From Paractinoplanes pyxinae (GTDB lineage Bacteria > Actinomycetota > Actinomycetes > Mycobacteriales > Micromonosporaceae): a stretch of DNA of 64,000 nucleotides. Shown piece after piece: positions 24,105 to 32,523 of the stretch. Below the pieces are notes generated by a model. The model did not search any database and had not been told where the DNA came from. It saw only the letters and a list, made by a program, of their open reading frames with translations. The DNA lies in assembly GCF_026626335.1 (NCBI RefSeq), contig NZ_JAPNTZ010000005.1, forward strand, positions 538,714 to 602,713, given 5' to 3'. The first letter of the stretch is position 1. Each line of letters starts with the position of its first letter. Both the position numbers and the translations under genes were made by a program.

Positions 24105-25468
24105 TGACCCTCCTCACGGGACTGGTAGCGCTCGGCGACGTCCTCAGCTAGTCGCTGCCCCCGTTCCAGGGCCTCGTCGACGCTCATCTGGCCGGCGATC
24201 GACGAGCTCACGTACTGCGACACCTGGGTGCCGAGGTCGGTGAACTCGGGGATGTCGATGAACTGGATGCCGATCGCGGGCCGCGGCTGCACGCCCGGGT
24301 TGCGCGGGTCGGCGGCCTCGATGGCGGCCTTGGTGGGCTCGGCGAACGACGACGCCACGCTGAGGTAGTCCTGGTTCTCGTACGTCGAGGCGCGCTTGCC
24401 GGCCGGGACGCTGGACCAGCCGACCTGCTGGCCGACCAGTTCCTCGTACTGCTTGCTGGAGGCCCACGAGATGAACTTCCAGGCGCTGTCCTTCTTGCTG
24501 CTGGCCTGCTGGATGCTCCACGACCACGCGTACAGCCAACCTGAGCTGTCGGTCTTGACCACGGGGGCCGGGGCGTACCCGATCTTGCCCTTGACCGGCG
24601 AGTCGTCGGCCTCGAGCGAGCCGGCGGCGCTGGTCGCGTCGTACCACATCGCCACGTTGCCCTGGATCAGGTTGTTCAGGCACTCGGTGAAGCCGGCCTG
24701 CGGGGCGCCGTTCTCGCCGTGCGCGCGCACGAGGTCGACGTAGAACTTGGTGGCCTCGGTGAACTCGGGCCCGTCGACCTTGGGCGTCCAGTCCTGCTCG
24801 AACCAGGTGCCGCCGAAGGTGTTCACCACCGTGGTCAGCGGGGCGAAGATCTGACCCCAGCCGGGCTGGCCGCGCAGGCAGATGCCGCGCATGCCGGGCT
24901 GCTTGTTGTCGACCTGGGCGGCGATGTCGGCCACCTGCTGCCAGGTCGGCTTCTCGGGCATCTGCACGTTGTTCTGCTCGAGGACGTCCTTGCGGTACAT
25001 CAGGAACGACGACTCCCCGTAGAACGGCTCCCCGTACAGCTTCCCGTCGTCGGCGGTCAGCGACTGCGTCATCGGCTTGAGGATGTCGTCCTGGTCGAAC
25101 TGGGTGTCGGCGGCGACGTAGTCGTCGAGCGGCGCGATCCACTTCGACTTGGCGTAGATGGGGATCTCGAAGTTGCTCAGCGAGGCCACGTCGTACTGCC
25201 CGGCCTGGCTGGAGAACTCCTGGCTGATCTTGTCGCGGACGTCGTTCTCGGGCAGGACCGTGAAGTTGACGTTGATCCCGGTCTCTTTGGTGAAGTTGTC
25301 GGCGGTGAGCCGCTGCAGATCGATCATCTGCGGGTTGTTCACCATCAGGACGTTGATTCTGTTCGGTCCGCCACCCCCTGGCCCGCCACCCCATCCGGCG
25401 CACCCGCTGAGGGTGAGCACGAACGTGGCGGCGGCGGCGAGCACGGCGCGTGTGTGCCTGCGTGACAT
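24101..25468 (-). CDS. ABC importer substrate-binding lipoprotein, polyol/sugar type
   Basis: 455 residues. The signal ends in the lipobox LSGC at about residues 20-23, so the mature protein is lipid-anchored outside the membrane and delivers ligand to the two permeases. INVLMVNNPQMIDLQRLTADNF and KETGINVNFTVLPENDVRDKI (two motifs), then GKLYGEPFYGESSFLMYRKD resemble the mannitol/sorbitol-binding SmoE type, so a sugar alcohol is my best guess for the ligand. GGAGG lies just upstream of ATG 25468. A 24-bp inverted repeat 50 bp upstream is a candidate operator. Confidence 0.9.
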   Translation of the reverse strand: MSRRHTRAVLAAAATFVLTLSGCAGWGGGPGGGGPNRINVLMVNNPQMIDLQRLTADNFTKETGINVNFTVLPENDVRDKISQEFSSQAGQYDVASLSNFEIPIYAKSKWIAPLDDYVAADTQFDQDDILKPMTQSLTADDGKLYGEPFYGESSFLMYRKDVLEQNNVQMPEKPTWQQVADIAAQVDNKQPGMRGICLRGQPGWGQIFAPLTTVVNTFGGTWFEQDWTPKVDGPEFTEATKFYVDLVRAHGENGAPQAGFTECLNNLIQGNVAMWYDATSAAGSLEADDSPVKGKIGYAPAPVVKTDSSGWLYAWSWSIQQASSKKDSAWKFISWASSKQYEELVGQQVGWSSVPAGKRASTYENQDYLSVASSFAEPTKAAIEAADPRNPGVQPRPAIGIQFIDIPEFTDLGTQVSQYVSSSIAGQMSVDEALERGQRLAEDVAERYQSREEGQ

Positions 25469-25517
25469 AGGGCCTCCCCGGCGAGGCGTGCTGGTCCAGC
25501 GGCACTACCCAATGCTG

Positions 25518-25541
25518 TGACGCCGGTAACATCCGGCATCA
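25518..25541. promoter_or_regulatory. Inverted repeat upstream of the ABC importer operon
   Basis: TGACGCCGG (25518-25526), spacer TAACAT, CCGGCATCA (25533-25541), 8 of 9 positions symmetric. It lies 50 bp before the binding-protein start, where a LacI- or GntR-type repressor could act. No regulator gene is adjacent. Confidence 0.5.
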
Positions 25542-25624
25542 GTACATGCCTGAGATCGACAGGATGTCAACCGTTCGTCACGCTCGGTCAGACAAACGGG
25601 CACGCACGCTTTCCCCTGAACGTC

Positions 25625-25837
25625 CTAGGTGGACGCCACCCGGGCCTGGTTGCCGAAGACCTCGACGACGTCGCCCGGATGCAGCTGGCGGCCGCGGCGG
25701 GTGTCGACCTCGCCGTTGACCGAAACGTCCCCGGAGGCGATGAGGACCTTGCCCTCGCCACCGGTGTCGATGAGGTCGGCCAGCTTGAGGAACTGTCCGA
25801 GTCTGATCATGTCGCCGTCGATCGGCACGTCACGCAT
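25625..25837 (-). CDS. S4-domain RNA-binding protein
   Basis: 70 residues forming a single S4 domain: IRLGQFLKLADLIDTGGEGK, then SGDVSVNGEVDTRRGRQLHPGDVVEVFG, which is the typical RNA-binding alpha-L motif (two blocks). Small stand-alone S4 proteins of the YbcJ/YlmH-like type bind structured RNA, some on the ribosome. The start at ATG 25837 puts four residues before the domain; an earlier in-frame start adds six residues without family similarity. It is single and divergent from the YcnI-like gene. Confidence 0.88.
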   Translation of the reverse strand: MRDVPIDGDMIRLGQFLKLADLIDTGGEGKVLIASGDVSVNGEVDTRRGRQLHPGDVVEVFGNQARVAST

Positions 25838-25907
25838 CCCGCCATCATGCGGCAAAACTTTTCTATGAGCGTTGAACCTTTGCCGCCTGTGATCCGAACT
25901 ACCCCCC

Positions 25908-26732
25908 GTGAGGCACTTTCAGCTGGCCCGCCGCGCGGGCGTACCGGTCGCCGCCGCCGCTCTCGGCGCGCTCGTCGCCACCCCGGCCCTGGCCGACGCG
26001 ACGGTGTCGCCGGCGACAGCCGTCCAGGGCAGCGGGCAGAACCTGACCCTCAAGTACACCAACGACGGGGCCCAGCCGGTTCGCAAGATCACGCTGAAGT
26101 TCCGCGACGACACCCCGCTGGCCGAGGCGTACCCGCTGTCGGTCGAGAACTGGGCGCCGCAGATCGCGATGCGCGACCTGGCCACGCCGCTGGCCACCAT
26201 CCACGGCGGCGCGCCGGCCACCGAGACCGCGGCGTCGATCACCTGGCTGGCCATGCCCGGCAAAGACCTGGCCCCCGGCAAGAGCACCGAGCTGACCCTC
26301 GCGGTCGGGCCGCTGCCGACGCTCAGCTCGATCCAGATGGACGTCGTGACGACGACCGCGGACGGCAAGCCCGGCCCGGCCGTTCCCCCGGTGACCCTGG
26401 CGCTGACCCCCGACCCGACCGGCGGGCAGGCCTCCGGCCACGGTCACGGCGGCGCGACGGGCGGCGGCGGCACCGCCGCGACCGGTGAGGAAGAGCTGTT
26501 CAAGCAGGCCGTCGAGGACGCCGACCGGGGCGGCTCGGTCTGGACGTACGCGGGCTGGATCGTCGCCGCCCTGGCCCTGGCCGGTGGCGCGATCATGATG
26601 CTGCGGGGCCGGCACCGGGCCGAGGAGCCCGAGCCGATCGACGACGACGAGAGCACCGAAGAGCCCGCCGCCGAGGAGAAAGAGCCCGTGACGGCCGGCA
26701 GCGGCTCCAGCAAGTGGGCCTACAAGGGCTGA
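25908..26732 (+). CDS. YcnI-like (DUF1775) surface protein without the copper histidine
   Basis: 274 residues. The order is signal peptide (cleavage near ALA-D), an Ig-like DUF1775 domain (ATVSPATAVQGSGQNLTLKYTNDG through NWAPQIAMRDL and ITWLAMPGKDLAPGKSTELTLAVGPLP), a His/Gly linker (GHGHGGATGGGG), a transmembrane helix (TYAGWIVAALALAGGAIMML, residues about 218-237) and an acidic cytosolic tail. In YcnI the mature N-terminus is a copper-binding His; here it is Asp-Ala, so that site is lost. The GTG start gives a normal signal peptide. Usual partners (CopC/CopD, SCO) are not adjacent. Confidence 0.85.
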   Translation: MRHFQLARRAGVPVAAAALGALVATPALADATVSPATAVQGSGQNLTLKYTNDGAQPVRKITLKFRDDTPLAEAYPLSVENWAPQIAMRDLATPLATIHGGAPATETAASITWLAMPGKDLAPGKSTELTLAVGPLPTLSSIQMDVVTTTADGKPGPAVPPVTLALTPDPTGGQASGHGHGGATGGGGTAATGEEELFKQAVEDADRGGSVWTYAGWIVAALALAGGAIMMLRGRHRAEEPEPIDDDESTEEPAAEEKEPVTAGSGSSKWAYKG

Positions 26733-26741
26733 CAGCGAGAC

Positions 26742-26763
26742 TCCCGCGATGGTGGACGCGGGA
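26742..26763 (+). terminator. Small hairpin after the YcnI-like gene
   Basis: TCCCGCG (26742-26748), loop of 8, CGCGGGA (26757-26763), 10 bp after the stop codon. It may be an early termination or stability hairpin before the stronger hairpin at 26843. Confidence 0.4.
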
Positions 26764-26842
26764 CACCGTCGTGATGACGCGCGTGGGGCGCGGCTCACGA
26801 CCTGCGGGTGGAGCCATTGGGCATGGCGCGCGACCCGTGGAC

Positions 26843-26873
26843 GAGGGGCGGAGGAATCTTTCTTCCGCCCCTC
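26843..26873. terminator. Bidirectional terminator between convergent genes
   Basis: GAGGGGCGGA (26843-26852) pairs perfectly with TCCGCCCCTC (26864-26873), 11-nt loop. It is placed 12 bp from the stop of the convergent DHH phosphoesterase gene. Confidence 0.7.
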
Positions 26874-26885
26874 GAGTACCTCTGG

Positions 26886-27830
26886 CTAGACGGAAACCGT
26901 ACGAGGTGACCGGAGCGCTTCGACGATCTCGCGCTCAACCCGTTCAGCTTGATCGTGCGGCACCTGGCACGTGCCGGCCGCGATGTGCCCGCCCCCGCCG
27001 TAGCGCAGCATCACCTCGCCCACGTCCACCGGCGAGGTGCGGTCGAGGATCGACTTCCCGCAGGCGAACACGGTGTTCAGCTTCTGCCGCCCCCAGATCA
27101 CGTGCACCGACACCCGCGCCTCGGGGAACAACGCGTACACCATGAAGCGGTTGCCGGCGTGGATCACGTCCTCGTTCCGAAGGTCTACCACCACCACGTC
27201 GCCGTCGACGTGACTGACCCGCTTCAGCTGCTCGACGAAGAGATCGTGCTGCGCCCGGTAGAGGTCGGCCCGCTCGGCCACGTCGGGCAGGGCCAGGATC
27301 TCGCGGACGTCGTTGTGCGCGATGCAGGCGTCGATGAGCTGCATCATGAGGTCGTAGTTGGAGATCCGGAAGTCGCGGAAACGCCCGAGCCCGGTACGGC
27401 TGTCCATCAGGAAGTTCAGCAGCGACCAGCCCTGCGGGTCGAGGATGTCCTCGAGCGCGTAGTCGGCCGAGTCGGCCTGGTCGACGGCGTACATGAGGCC
27501 GTTGGAGACGTCGGGGAAGCGCTCCTGACCGCCGTAGTAGTCGTAGATCACCCGGGCCGCCGAGGGCGCGTCGGCGTCGATGATGTGGTTGGTGAGGTTG
27601 CCCTCGTTGCGCAGCGTCTCCGAGTGATGGTGGTCGAAGACCATGTGCGCGCCGGGGGCGTACGGCAGGTTGGTCAGGATGTCGTTCTCGGTGACCTCGA
27701 CCTCCCCGTCCTGAACGTCCTTGGGGTGGACGAACTTGATGTCGTCGATCATGTCGAGGTGCCGCAGCAGCACCGCGCAGACCAGGCCGTCGAAGTCGCT
27801 ACGGGTCACGAGCCGATACTTCATTGCCAT
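26886..27830 (-). CDS. DHH-superfamily phosphoesterase (exopolyphosphatase-related)
   Basis: 314 residues. TRSDFDGLVCAVLL is motif I (D-x-D), MVFDHHHSETLRNEG is the DHH motif (residues about 65-79), AVDQADSADYALED is motif III, and the C-terminal DHHA1 part has RYGGGGHIAAGTC. These residues bind two Mn2+ for hydrolysis of a phosphodiester or phosphoanhydride (nanoRNA, pAp, cyclic dinucleotide or polyphosphate). The sequence does not decide which. It lacks a signal peptide and is cytosolic. The start is ATG 27830 or ATG 27824; the second is 6 nt after a CAAACT hexamer. Confidence 0.87.
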   Translation of the reverse strand: MAMKYRLVTRSDFDGLVCAVLLRHLDMIDDIKFVHPKDVQDGEVEVTENDILTNLPYAPGAHMVFDHHHSETLRNEGNLTNHIIDADAPSAARVIYDYYGGQERFPDVSNGLMYAVDQADSADYALEDILDPQGWSLLNFLMDSRTGLGRFRDFRISNYDLMMQLIDACIAHNDVREILALPDVAERADLYRAQHDLFVEQLKRVSHVDGDVVVVDLRNEDVIHAGNRFMVYALFPEARVSVHVIWGRQKLNTVFACGKSILDRTSPVDVGEVMLRYGGGGHIAAGTCQVPHDQAERVEREIVEALRSPRTVSV

Positions 27831-27951
27831 AGTTTGCCACTTTTGTCGGTGTATCCCGGGTCGCATCCGGGGATGGATGTGAACCTTTCCGGCCCAACGC
27901 TGCGTAGAGTTTTGCCGGACGGTCCCAACGGTCGGAGGACACGTAAAAACC

Positions 27952-29445
27952 ATGGACAACGCCCCACAGCTCATCCAGGAGCGCAGCGCCCCACCCGCCA
28001 CACTGGTGATCTTCGGCGCCTCGGGTGACCTGACCCGGCGCAAGCTGCTCCCGGCCGTGGAGAGCCTCGCCCGGCACAATCGCCTGCCCAGCCAGTTCGC
28101 CCTGGTCGGCGTGGCCCGTACGCCGATGGGCGACGAGCAGTTCGCCGACAGCCTGCTCGGCGACCGCCGCCTGCTCGACAAACCGCAGCTCCAGGGCGGA
28201 ATCCGGTACGTATCCGGCGGCTACGACGACCCCGACACGTACAAGCGGCTGGCCGAGACCCTCGACCTGCTCGACGCCGAGCGCGGCACCGCCGGCAACC
28301 GCCTGTTCTACCTGTCGACCCCGGCCGAGGCGTTCGAGCCGGTGATCAACGGGCTGGCCGGGGCCGGGCTCAACCACGCGCGGGAGGGCTCCTTCTCGCG
28401 GCTGGTCATCGAGAAGCCGTACGGCCGCGACCTGCCCAGCGCCCGCGAGCTCGACGCCGTCGTGCACGGCTCGTTCGACGAGCCCCAGGTGTTCCGCATC
28501 GACCACTACCTGGGCAAAGACACCGTGCAGAACGTGCTCGCGCTGCGCTTCGCCAACTCGATCTTCCAGCCCATCTGGGACCGCTCCTGGGTCGACCACG
28601 TGCAGATCACGGTGGCCGAGACGCTGGGCGTCGGCACCCGCGGCGGCTTCTACGAGCACGCCGGGGCCATGCGCGACATCGTGCAGAACCACGTGCTGCA
28701 GGTGCTCGCGCTCGCCCTCATGGAGCCGCCGGCGTCGTTCGAGGCCGAGGGCCTGCGCAACGAGAAGGTGAAGCTGCTGCAGGCGATCCGGCTGCCCACC
28801 AACCGCGACATCGCCGACCTGGCCGTCCGCGGGCAGTACACGCGCGGCGGCACCAGGGACGACCTGATGGCCGGCTACCGCGAAGAGGTGGGCGTCGACC
28901 CGTTGTCGCGCACCGAGACGTACGCGGCCATGCGGCTCAACGTCGACAACTGGCGCTGGGCGGGCGTGCCCTTCTATGTGCGTACGGGCAAGCGGTTGCC
29001 GGCCCGGGTGACCGAGGTGGCCCTGCAGTTCCAGCGCCCGCCGCACCTGCCCATCCCGCAGGACCAGCTGACCGGGCTCGAGGCCGACGCCCTGATCCTG
29101 CGCATCCAGCCCAACGAGGGCATCTCGCTGCGCTTCGGGGCCAAGGTGCCGGGCCACTCGTTCCGGGTGCGGACGGCGTCGATGGACTTCTCGTACGAGC
29201 AGACGTTCGCCGAGGAGAGCCCCGAGGCGTACGAGCGGCTGCTGCTCGACGCCCTGCTGGGCGACCCGACGCTGTTCATCCGCAGCGACGAGGTCGAGCA
29301 GTCGTGGCGCGTGGTCGACCCGATCATCGAGCACTGGGCCTCGGACAACTCGCCGATCCCGACCTACGAGGCCGCCTCGTGGGGCCCGGCCGACGCCGAC
29401 CGCCTGATCGGCCGGTCGGGTCGCGCCTGGAAGAACAGTATTTAG
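27952..29445 (+). CDS. zwf: Glucose-6-phosphate 1-dehydrogenase
   Basis: 497 residues. The N-terminal Rossmann motif is IFGASGDLTRRKLLPAVE, and RIDHYLGKDTVQNVLALRFAN carries the catalytic DHYLGK; EKPYGRDLPSA and RTGKRLPARVTEV are also conserved. It oxidises glucose-6-phosphate to 6-phosphogluconolactone with NAD(P)+, the first step of the pentose phosphate pathway. Opa-like OpcA, pgl, tal and tkt genes, often next to zwf in actinobacteria, are not adjacent here, so this may be an isolated copy. GGAGGA precedes the start by about 12 nt. Its stop overlaps the convergent peroxiredoxin by four bases. Confidence 0.95.
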   Translation: MDNAPQLIQERSAPPATLVIFGASGDLTRRKLLPAVESLARHNRLPSQFALVGVARTPMGDEQFADSLLGDRRLLDKPQLQGGIRYVSGGYDDPDTYKRLAETLDLLDAERGTAGNRLFYLSTPAEAFEPVINGLAGAGLNHAREGSFSRLVIEKPYGRDLPSARELDAVVHGSFDEPQVFRIDHYLGKDTVQNVLALRFANSIFQPIWDRSWVDHVQITVAETLGVGTRGGFYEHAGAMRDIVQNHVLQVLALALMEPPASFEAEGLRNEKVKLLQAIRLPTNRDIADLAVRGQYTRGGTRDDLMAGYREEVGVDPLSRTETYAAMRLNVDNWRWAGVPFYVRTGKRLPARVTEVALQFQRPPHLPIPQDQLTGLEADALILRIQPNEGISLRFGAKVPGHSFRVRTASMDFSYEQTFAEESPEAYERLLLDALLGDPTLFIRSDEVEQSWRVVDPIIEHWASDNSPIPTYEAASWGPADADRLIGRSGRAWKNSI

Positions 29446-29912
29446 GCCTTCTTGGCCGCGGCAAGGGCCTCCAGTGCCCTTGCCGCGTGATCGTTCATGT
29501 TCGTTTCGGAGTGGATGATCTCGACGACGCGCCGGTCGGTGCCGATGACGAAGGTCATCCGCTTCGTGCTGAGCGGGCCCAGCGGCAGCTTGCGCTTGAC
29601 GCCCAGGGCCGCCGCCACGTCGCTGTTCGGGTCGCTGAGCAGCGGGTAGTCGAAGCCGTGCTTGTCCGAGAACTGCTTCTGCTTCTCGGGCAGGTCGCGG
29701 CTGATCCCGACGCGCTGGGCGCCCGCCTCGCGGAACTCGGCCGCCAGGTCGCGGAAGTTGCAGGCCTCGGCCGTGCAGCCAGAGCTCATCGCGGCCGGAT
29801 AGAAGAACAGCACCACCGGGCCGTCGGCGAGCAGCGCGCTCAGCCGCCGGGGCGTGCCGTCCTGATCGGGAAGCTCGAAATCGTCGACGACGTCACCCGG
29901 TTTGATGCTCAC
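29442..29912 (-). CDS. Peroxiredoxin (AhpC/TSA, Bcp-like)
   Basis: 156 residues from GTG 29912. FELPDQDGTPRRLSALLADGPVVLFFYPAAMSSGCTAEACNFRD carries the peroxidatic Cys in SSGCT and a possible resolving Cys five residues later, the Bcp layout; the usual PxxxTPGC is changed to AAMSSGC (motif blocks: DFELPDQDG, FFYPAAMSSGC, TAEACNFRD). VGISRDLPEKQKQF and YPLLSD follow. It reduces hydroperoxides with thiol electrons in the cytosol. The convergent overlap with zwf is probably incidental. Confidence 0.9.
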   Translation of the reverse strand: MSIKPGDVVDDFELPDQDGTPRRLSALLADGPVVLFFYPAAMSSGCTAEACNFRDLAAEFREAGAQRVGISRDLPEKQKQFSDKHGFDYPLLSDPNSDVAAALGVKRKLPLGPLSTKRMTFVIGTDRRVVEIIHSETNMNDHAARALEALAAAKKA

Positions 29913-30027
29913 CGGCAAAACTTACCGCCCGGTAGGCGATTCGGCCATCGGGCGTCGCCTCCCCTAGGGTGAGAGGCATCGAAGTGCCACCCCGTCCCCC
30001 GCACATTTCCACCGAAAGCGACACACC

Positions 30028-30357
30028 ATGCAGGTCTCGGTCGCGCACCACCCGCCGAACACGGCCGTGCTGGTGCTGCGAGGTTCCCTCGACATCGACA
30101 CCGCGCCCGTCCTCAAGGCGAATCTGGCCCGCCTGGTCGACCGGCCCTCGCCCCGCGTCGTGGTGGACGTCTCGGGGCTCGACTTCTGCGACTCGATGGG
30201 TGTCGGCGTCCTGGTCACCGCGCACGGCCGGGCCCAGGAACGCGACGGGTGGGTGCGGCTGGCCGCCCCTTCGGGCTTCCTGCGGCGACTGTTCGACACG
30301 CTGGGCCTGACCGACTACCTGGCCTTGTTCCCTGACGTGGAAACCGCCCTGAAGTAG
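30028..30357 (+). CDS. STAS-domain anti-sigma-factor antagonist
   Basis: 109 residues, one STAS domain: VLVLRGSLDIDTAPVLKANLARLVD, then RVVVDVSGLDFCDSMGVGVLVTAHGRA, where Ser in CDSMG is the phosphorylation site, and a C-terminal FLRRLFDTLGLTDYLALFP helix (motif blocks). Such proteins, when unphosphorylated, bind an anti-sigma kinase and free its sigma factor. No partner kinase is adjacent, so the network is dispersed. A TAGGGT hexamer lies about 55 bp upstream of the start. The stop codon lies in the loop of the terminator. Confidence 0.9.
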   Translation: MQVSVAHHPPNTAVLVLRGSLDIDTAPVLKANLARLVDRPSPRVVVDVSGLDFCDSMGVGVLVTAHGRAQERDGWVRLAAPSGFLRRLFDTLGLTDYLALFPDVETALK

Positions 30358-30373
30358 CTCCAGGGCGGTTTCC
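30339..30373. terminator. Bidirectional terminator overlapping the STAS stop codon
   Basis: GGAAACCGCCCTG (30339-30351), loop of 9 with the TAG stop, CAGGGCGGTTTCC (30361-30373). The 13-bp stem is perfect. It serves both the STAS gene and the convergent protease gene, whose stop is 10 bp away. Confidence 0.85.
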
Positions 30374-30382
30374 CTACGCTGT

Positions 30383-32368
30383 CTAGCTGGTCAGGCCGAA
30401 GACGATCCGGCCGAGGGTGTCCTCGGTGCCGACGAACTGCTCGGCCGGCAGGAAGGCGCTGTCGCCGAAGTCGACGTCGATGTCGTCGGCGGTGCCGCCC
30501 ACTCCGTCCGGTCCGACGCCGAACAGCGTGCCGAAGCCGGTGCCGCCCGCGTCCATCAGGTTGGGCAGCGCGTCCTGGTTGTCGGTGTGGAAGTCGCCGA
30601 AGAAGTGGCCGGCCTCGTGCGAGATCACGTTGGCCAGGCCCTGCGCGACGAACTTGAGCCGGTCGCTGTCGCTCGTGATGTACGTGTTGAGCGACGCCGC
30701 GGTCGACCCGGCGGGGTCGCTCAGCACGTCCAGCAGCACCAGAGCCGTCTCTTCGGTCTCGAAGTTACCGGGGTCGATGCTCTGAGCGATGCCGATCGTG
30801 TCGACGCCCGACTCCTCGATGGTGCCGCCCACCACGACCCGGCTGACGTTCGCCTTGCCCCACTGGTCGGCGTTGTCCTTGCTGTTGGCGATCTTCACCT
30901 TGAACTTCGGGTTCAGGCCGCTCGCCTCGAGGTCGCTCTTGATGTTCTCGGTGACCCCGGCGACGACCAGGTCGATCAGCGCGTCCTCGTCGGCCCGGGT
31001 CAGGCCCCAGCGGGTCAGGAACGAGGCCAGCGGCGACAGGTCGCGGTTGCCGTTGCCGTCGAAGATGCCGGTGTTGACCCGGGCGCCGTCGAAGTCCAGG
31101 TACAGCGTCTGCTGCGGCTTGGCCCCCTGCAGCACCGGCCGGTACGCCTCGACCGTCACCTGGTAGGCCCCGGAGCCGCTGGCCACGCCGATGTAGTGCC
31201 AGCCGGCCTTGGTCGCCACGTAGTCGGTGACCGCGTTGCCGCCCGCGGGCAGCGGGGAGTCGACCGGGTAGATGTAGGACGCGTCCTGACGCGAGCCGTG
31301 CACCTCACGCGGCACGGTGTCGTAGACGGTCAGGTACGTGGCCGGACCGCTGACCGAGGCGCCGATGACGTCGCCCGCGCGCAGCTTGACCGCGTAGAAG
31401 TCCTCGTCCACGCCGCCCGAGGTCAGGGTCAGCGTGTACGGGCCCTCGGTGGGCGGGGTGGGGTCGCCGATGCCGCCGCCGCTGCCCGAGTCGAACGGGT
31501 CGGCGGGCAGCCCGCCGTACGCCGAGACCGCCAGGTAGAAGTCGCCGCCGGTGGTCACGCGGTAGACGATCCGGCTGTCCACGCCCGAGAAGTCGTCGTT
31601 GACCGCGACCAGGGTGCCGTCCGGCGTGAAGAGCTGCAGCACGGTGTCGAGCGGGCCGGTCGGGGTGGCCGTCGACAGGGTCAGCACCTTGCCGGCCGGC
31701 GCGGTCAGCTTGTAGAAGTCGAAGTCGTTGCTGCCGTCGCCGGTCTGGCGCCCGTGCGGGCCGTCGCCGATCTGCGAGGTGATGACCGCGCCGCTCTGCG
31801 TGCCCACGCCGATGCCGGTCGGGCCGGCCAGCGGGATCGAGCCGTTGTCCTCGGGCGCGGGCGCGACGGTCGGGGTGCTGACGACCTCGTTGTCCAGGCT
31901 GCCCAGGATGCGGATGTTCGGGAACTGGCCGGCCCCGGTGCCGTAGCCGATGATCCGCTGCGCGTTGACCGGCACGTCGTTGCCGCCGGAGGAACCGGGC
32001 AGCTCGTCCTCATCGACCACCACGGCGGGCTTGGGCGCCGCGGCCGCCTTGAGCGCCTTGGTCTGCTTGGCCCGGACCGCCGCCTTGGCCTTGGCCTGAG
32101 ACTTCATGTAGTTGGCCCAGCCCGAGTAGTCCACCTTGGCCGGATCGGCCACCTCGGCCAGGAACGGGTTCGGGCCCTTGGGCTTGGCCCCGTACGGCGC
32201 CTTGGGCGCGACGCCCACGCCGGCCTCGAGCGAAGCCTGGTCGGCCGGGCTCAGCTCGCCCGACGGAGCGGCCGGAGCGAGTGAGTGCGGCCCTGCCTGC
32301 GCGGCCCCGGGCGTGATCAACGCGAGGCCGAGAACCGCCGCGGAGACGGTCGCGATGCTTCGTCGCAT
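30383..32368 (-). CDS. Secreted metzincin-like metalloprotease with pre-peptidase domains
   Basis: 661 residues. The signal peptide (cleavage near AQA-G) is followed by a Lys/Ala helical region. Beta domains resembling bacterial pre-peptidase C-terminal domains follow (DFDFYKLTAPAGKVLTLST, LDTVLQLFTPDGTLVAVNDDFSG, and DFYLAVSAYGG). The C-terminal catalytic domain has HEAGHFFGDFH (His584, Glu585, His588, His594), the HExxHxxGxxH zinc motif, and a Met-turn in NLMDAGG (Met605), so it fits the metzincin clan. Activity outside the cell is expected. A strong AAGGGGGAAATAG site precedes the ATG, and a terminator is on each side. Confidence 0.87.
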   Translation of the reverse strand: MRRSIATVSAAVLGLALITPGAAQAGPHSLAPAAPSGELSPADQASLEAGVGVAPKAPYGAKPKGPNPFLAEVADPAKVDYSGWANYMKSQAKAKAAVRAKQTKALKAAAAPKPAVVVDEDELPGSSGGNDVPVNAQRIIGYGTGAGQFPNIRILGSLDNEVVSTPTVAPAPEDNGSIPLAGPTGIGVGTQSGAVITSQIGDGPHGRQTGDGSNDFDFYKLTAPAGKVLTLSTATPTGPLDTVLQLFTPDGTLVAVNDDFSGVDSRIVYRVTTGGDFYLAVSAYGGLPADPFDSGSGGGIGDPTPPTEGPYTLTLTSGGVDEDFYAVKLRAGDVIGASVSGPATYLTVYDTVPREVHGSRQDASYIYPVDSPLPAGGNAVTDYVATKAGWHYIGVASGSGAYQVTVEAYRPVLQGAKPQQTLYLDFDGARVNTGIFDGNGNRDLSPLASFLTRWGLTRADEDALIDLVVAGVTENIKSDLEASGLNPKFKVKIANSKDNADQWGKANVSRVVVGGTIEESGVDTIGIAQSIDPGNFETEETALVLLDVLSDPAGSTAASLNTYITSDSDRLKFVAQGLANVISHEAGHFFGDFHTDNQDALPNLMDAGGTGFGTLFGVGPDGVGGTADDIDVDFGDSAFLPAEQFVGTEDTLGRIVFGLTS

Positions 32369-32482
32369 CTATTTCCCCCTTCAGCCCATCGACGGCCCCC
32401 CGGCCGAAGACGGCACCGCCGACGTTACTGAAGAAGATCGTCGATATCTATACGTGTCGATAAGACGAAACACAGGTAAAGA

Positions 32483-32512
32483 AAAGCCGCCCCTTACTTC
32501 AGGGGCGGCTTT
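32483..32512 (-). terminator. Terminator after the ROK kinase gene
   Basis: AAAGCCGCCCCT (32483-32494) and AGGGGCGGCTTT (32501-32512), 12-bp perfect stem, loop TACTTC. On the minus strand it is followed by TTTTC, so it ends the ROK transcript upstream of the protease start. Confidence 0.85.
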
Positions 32513-32523
32513 CGGAAGGCGGC

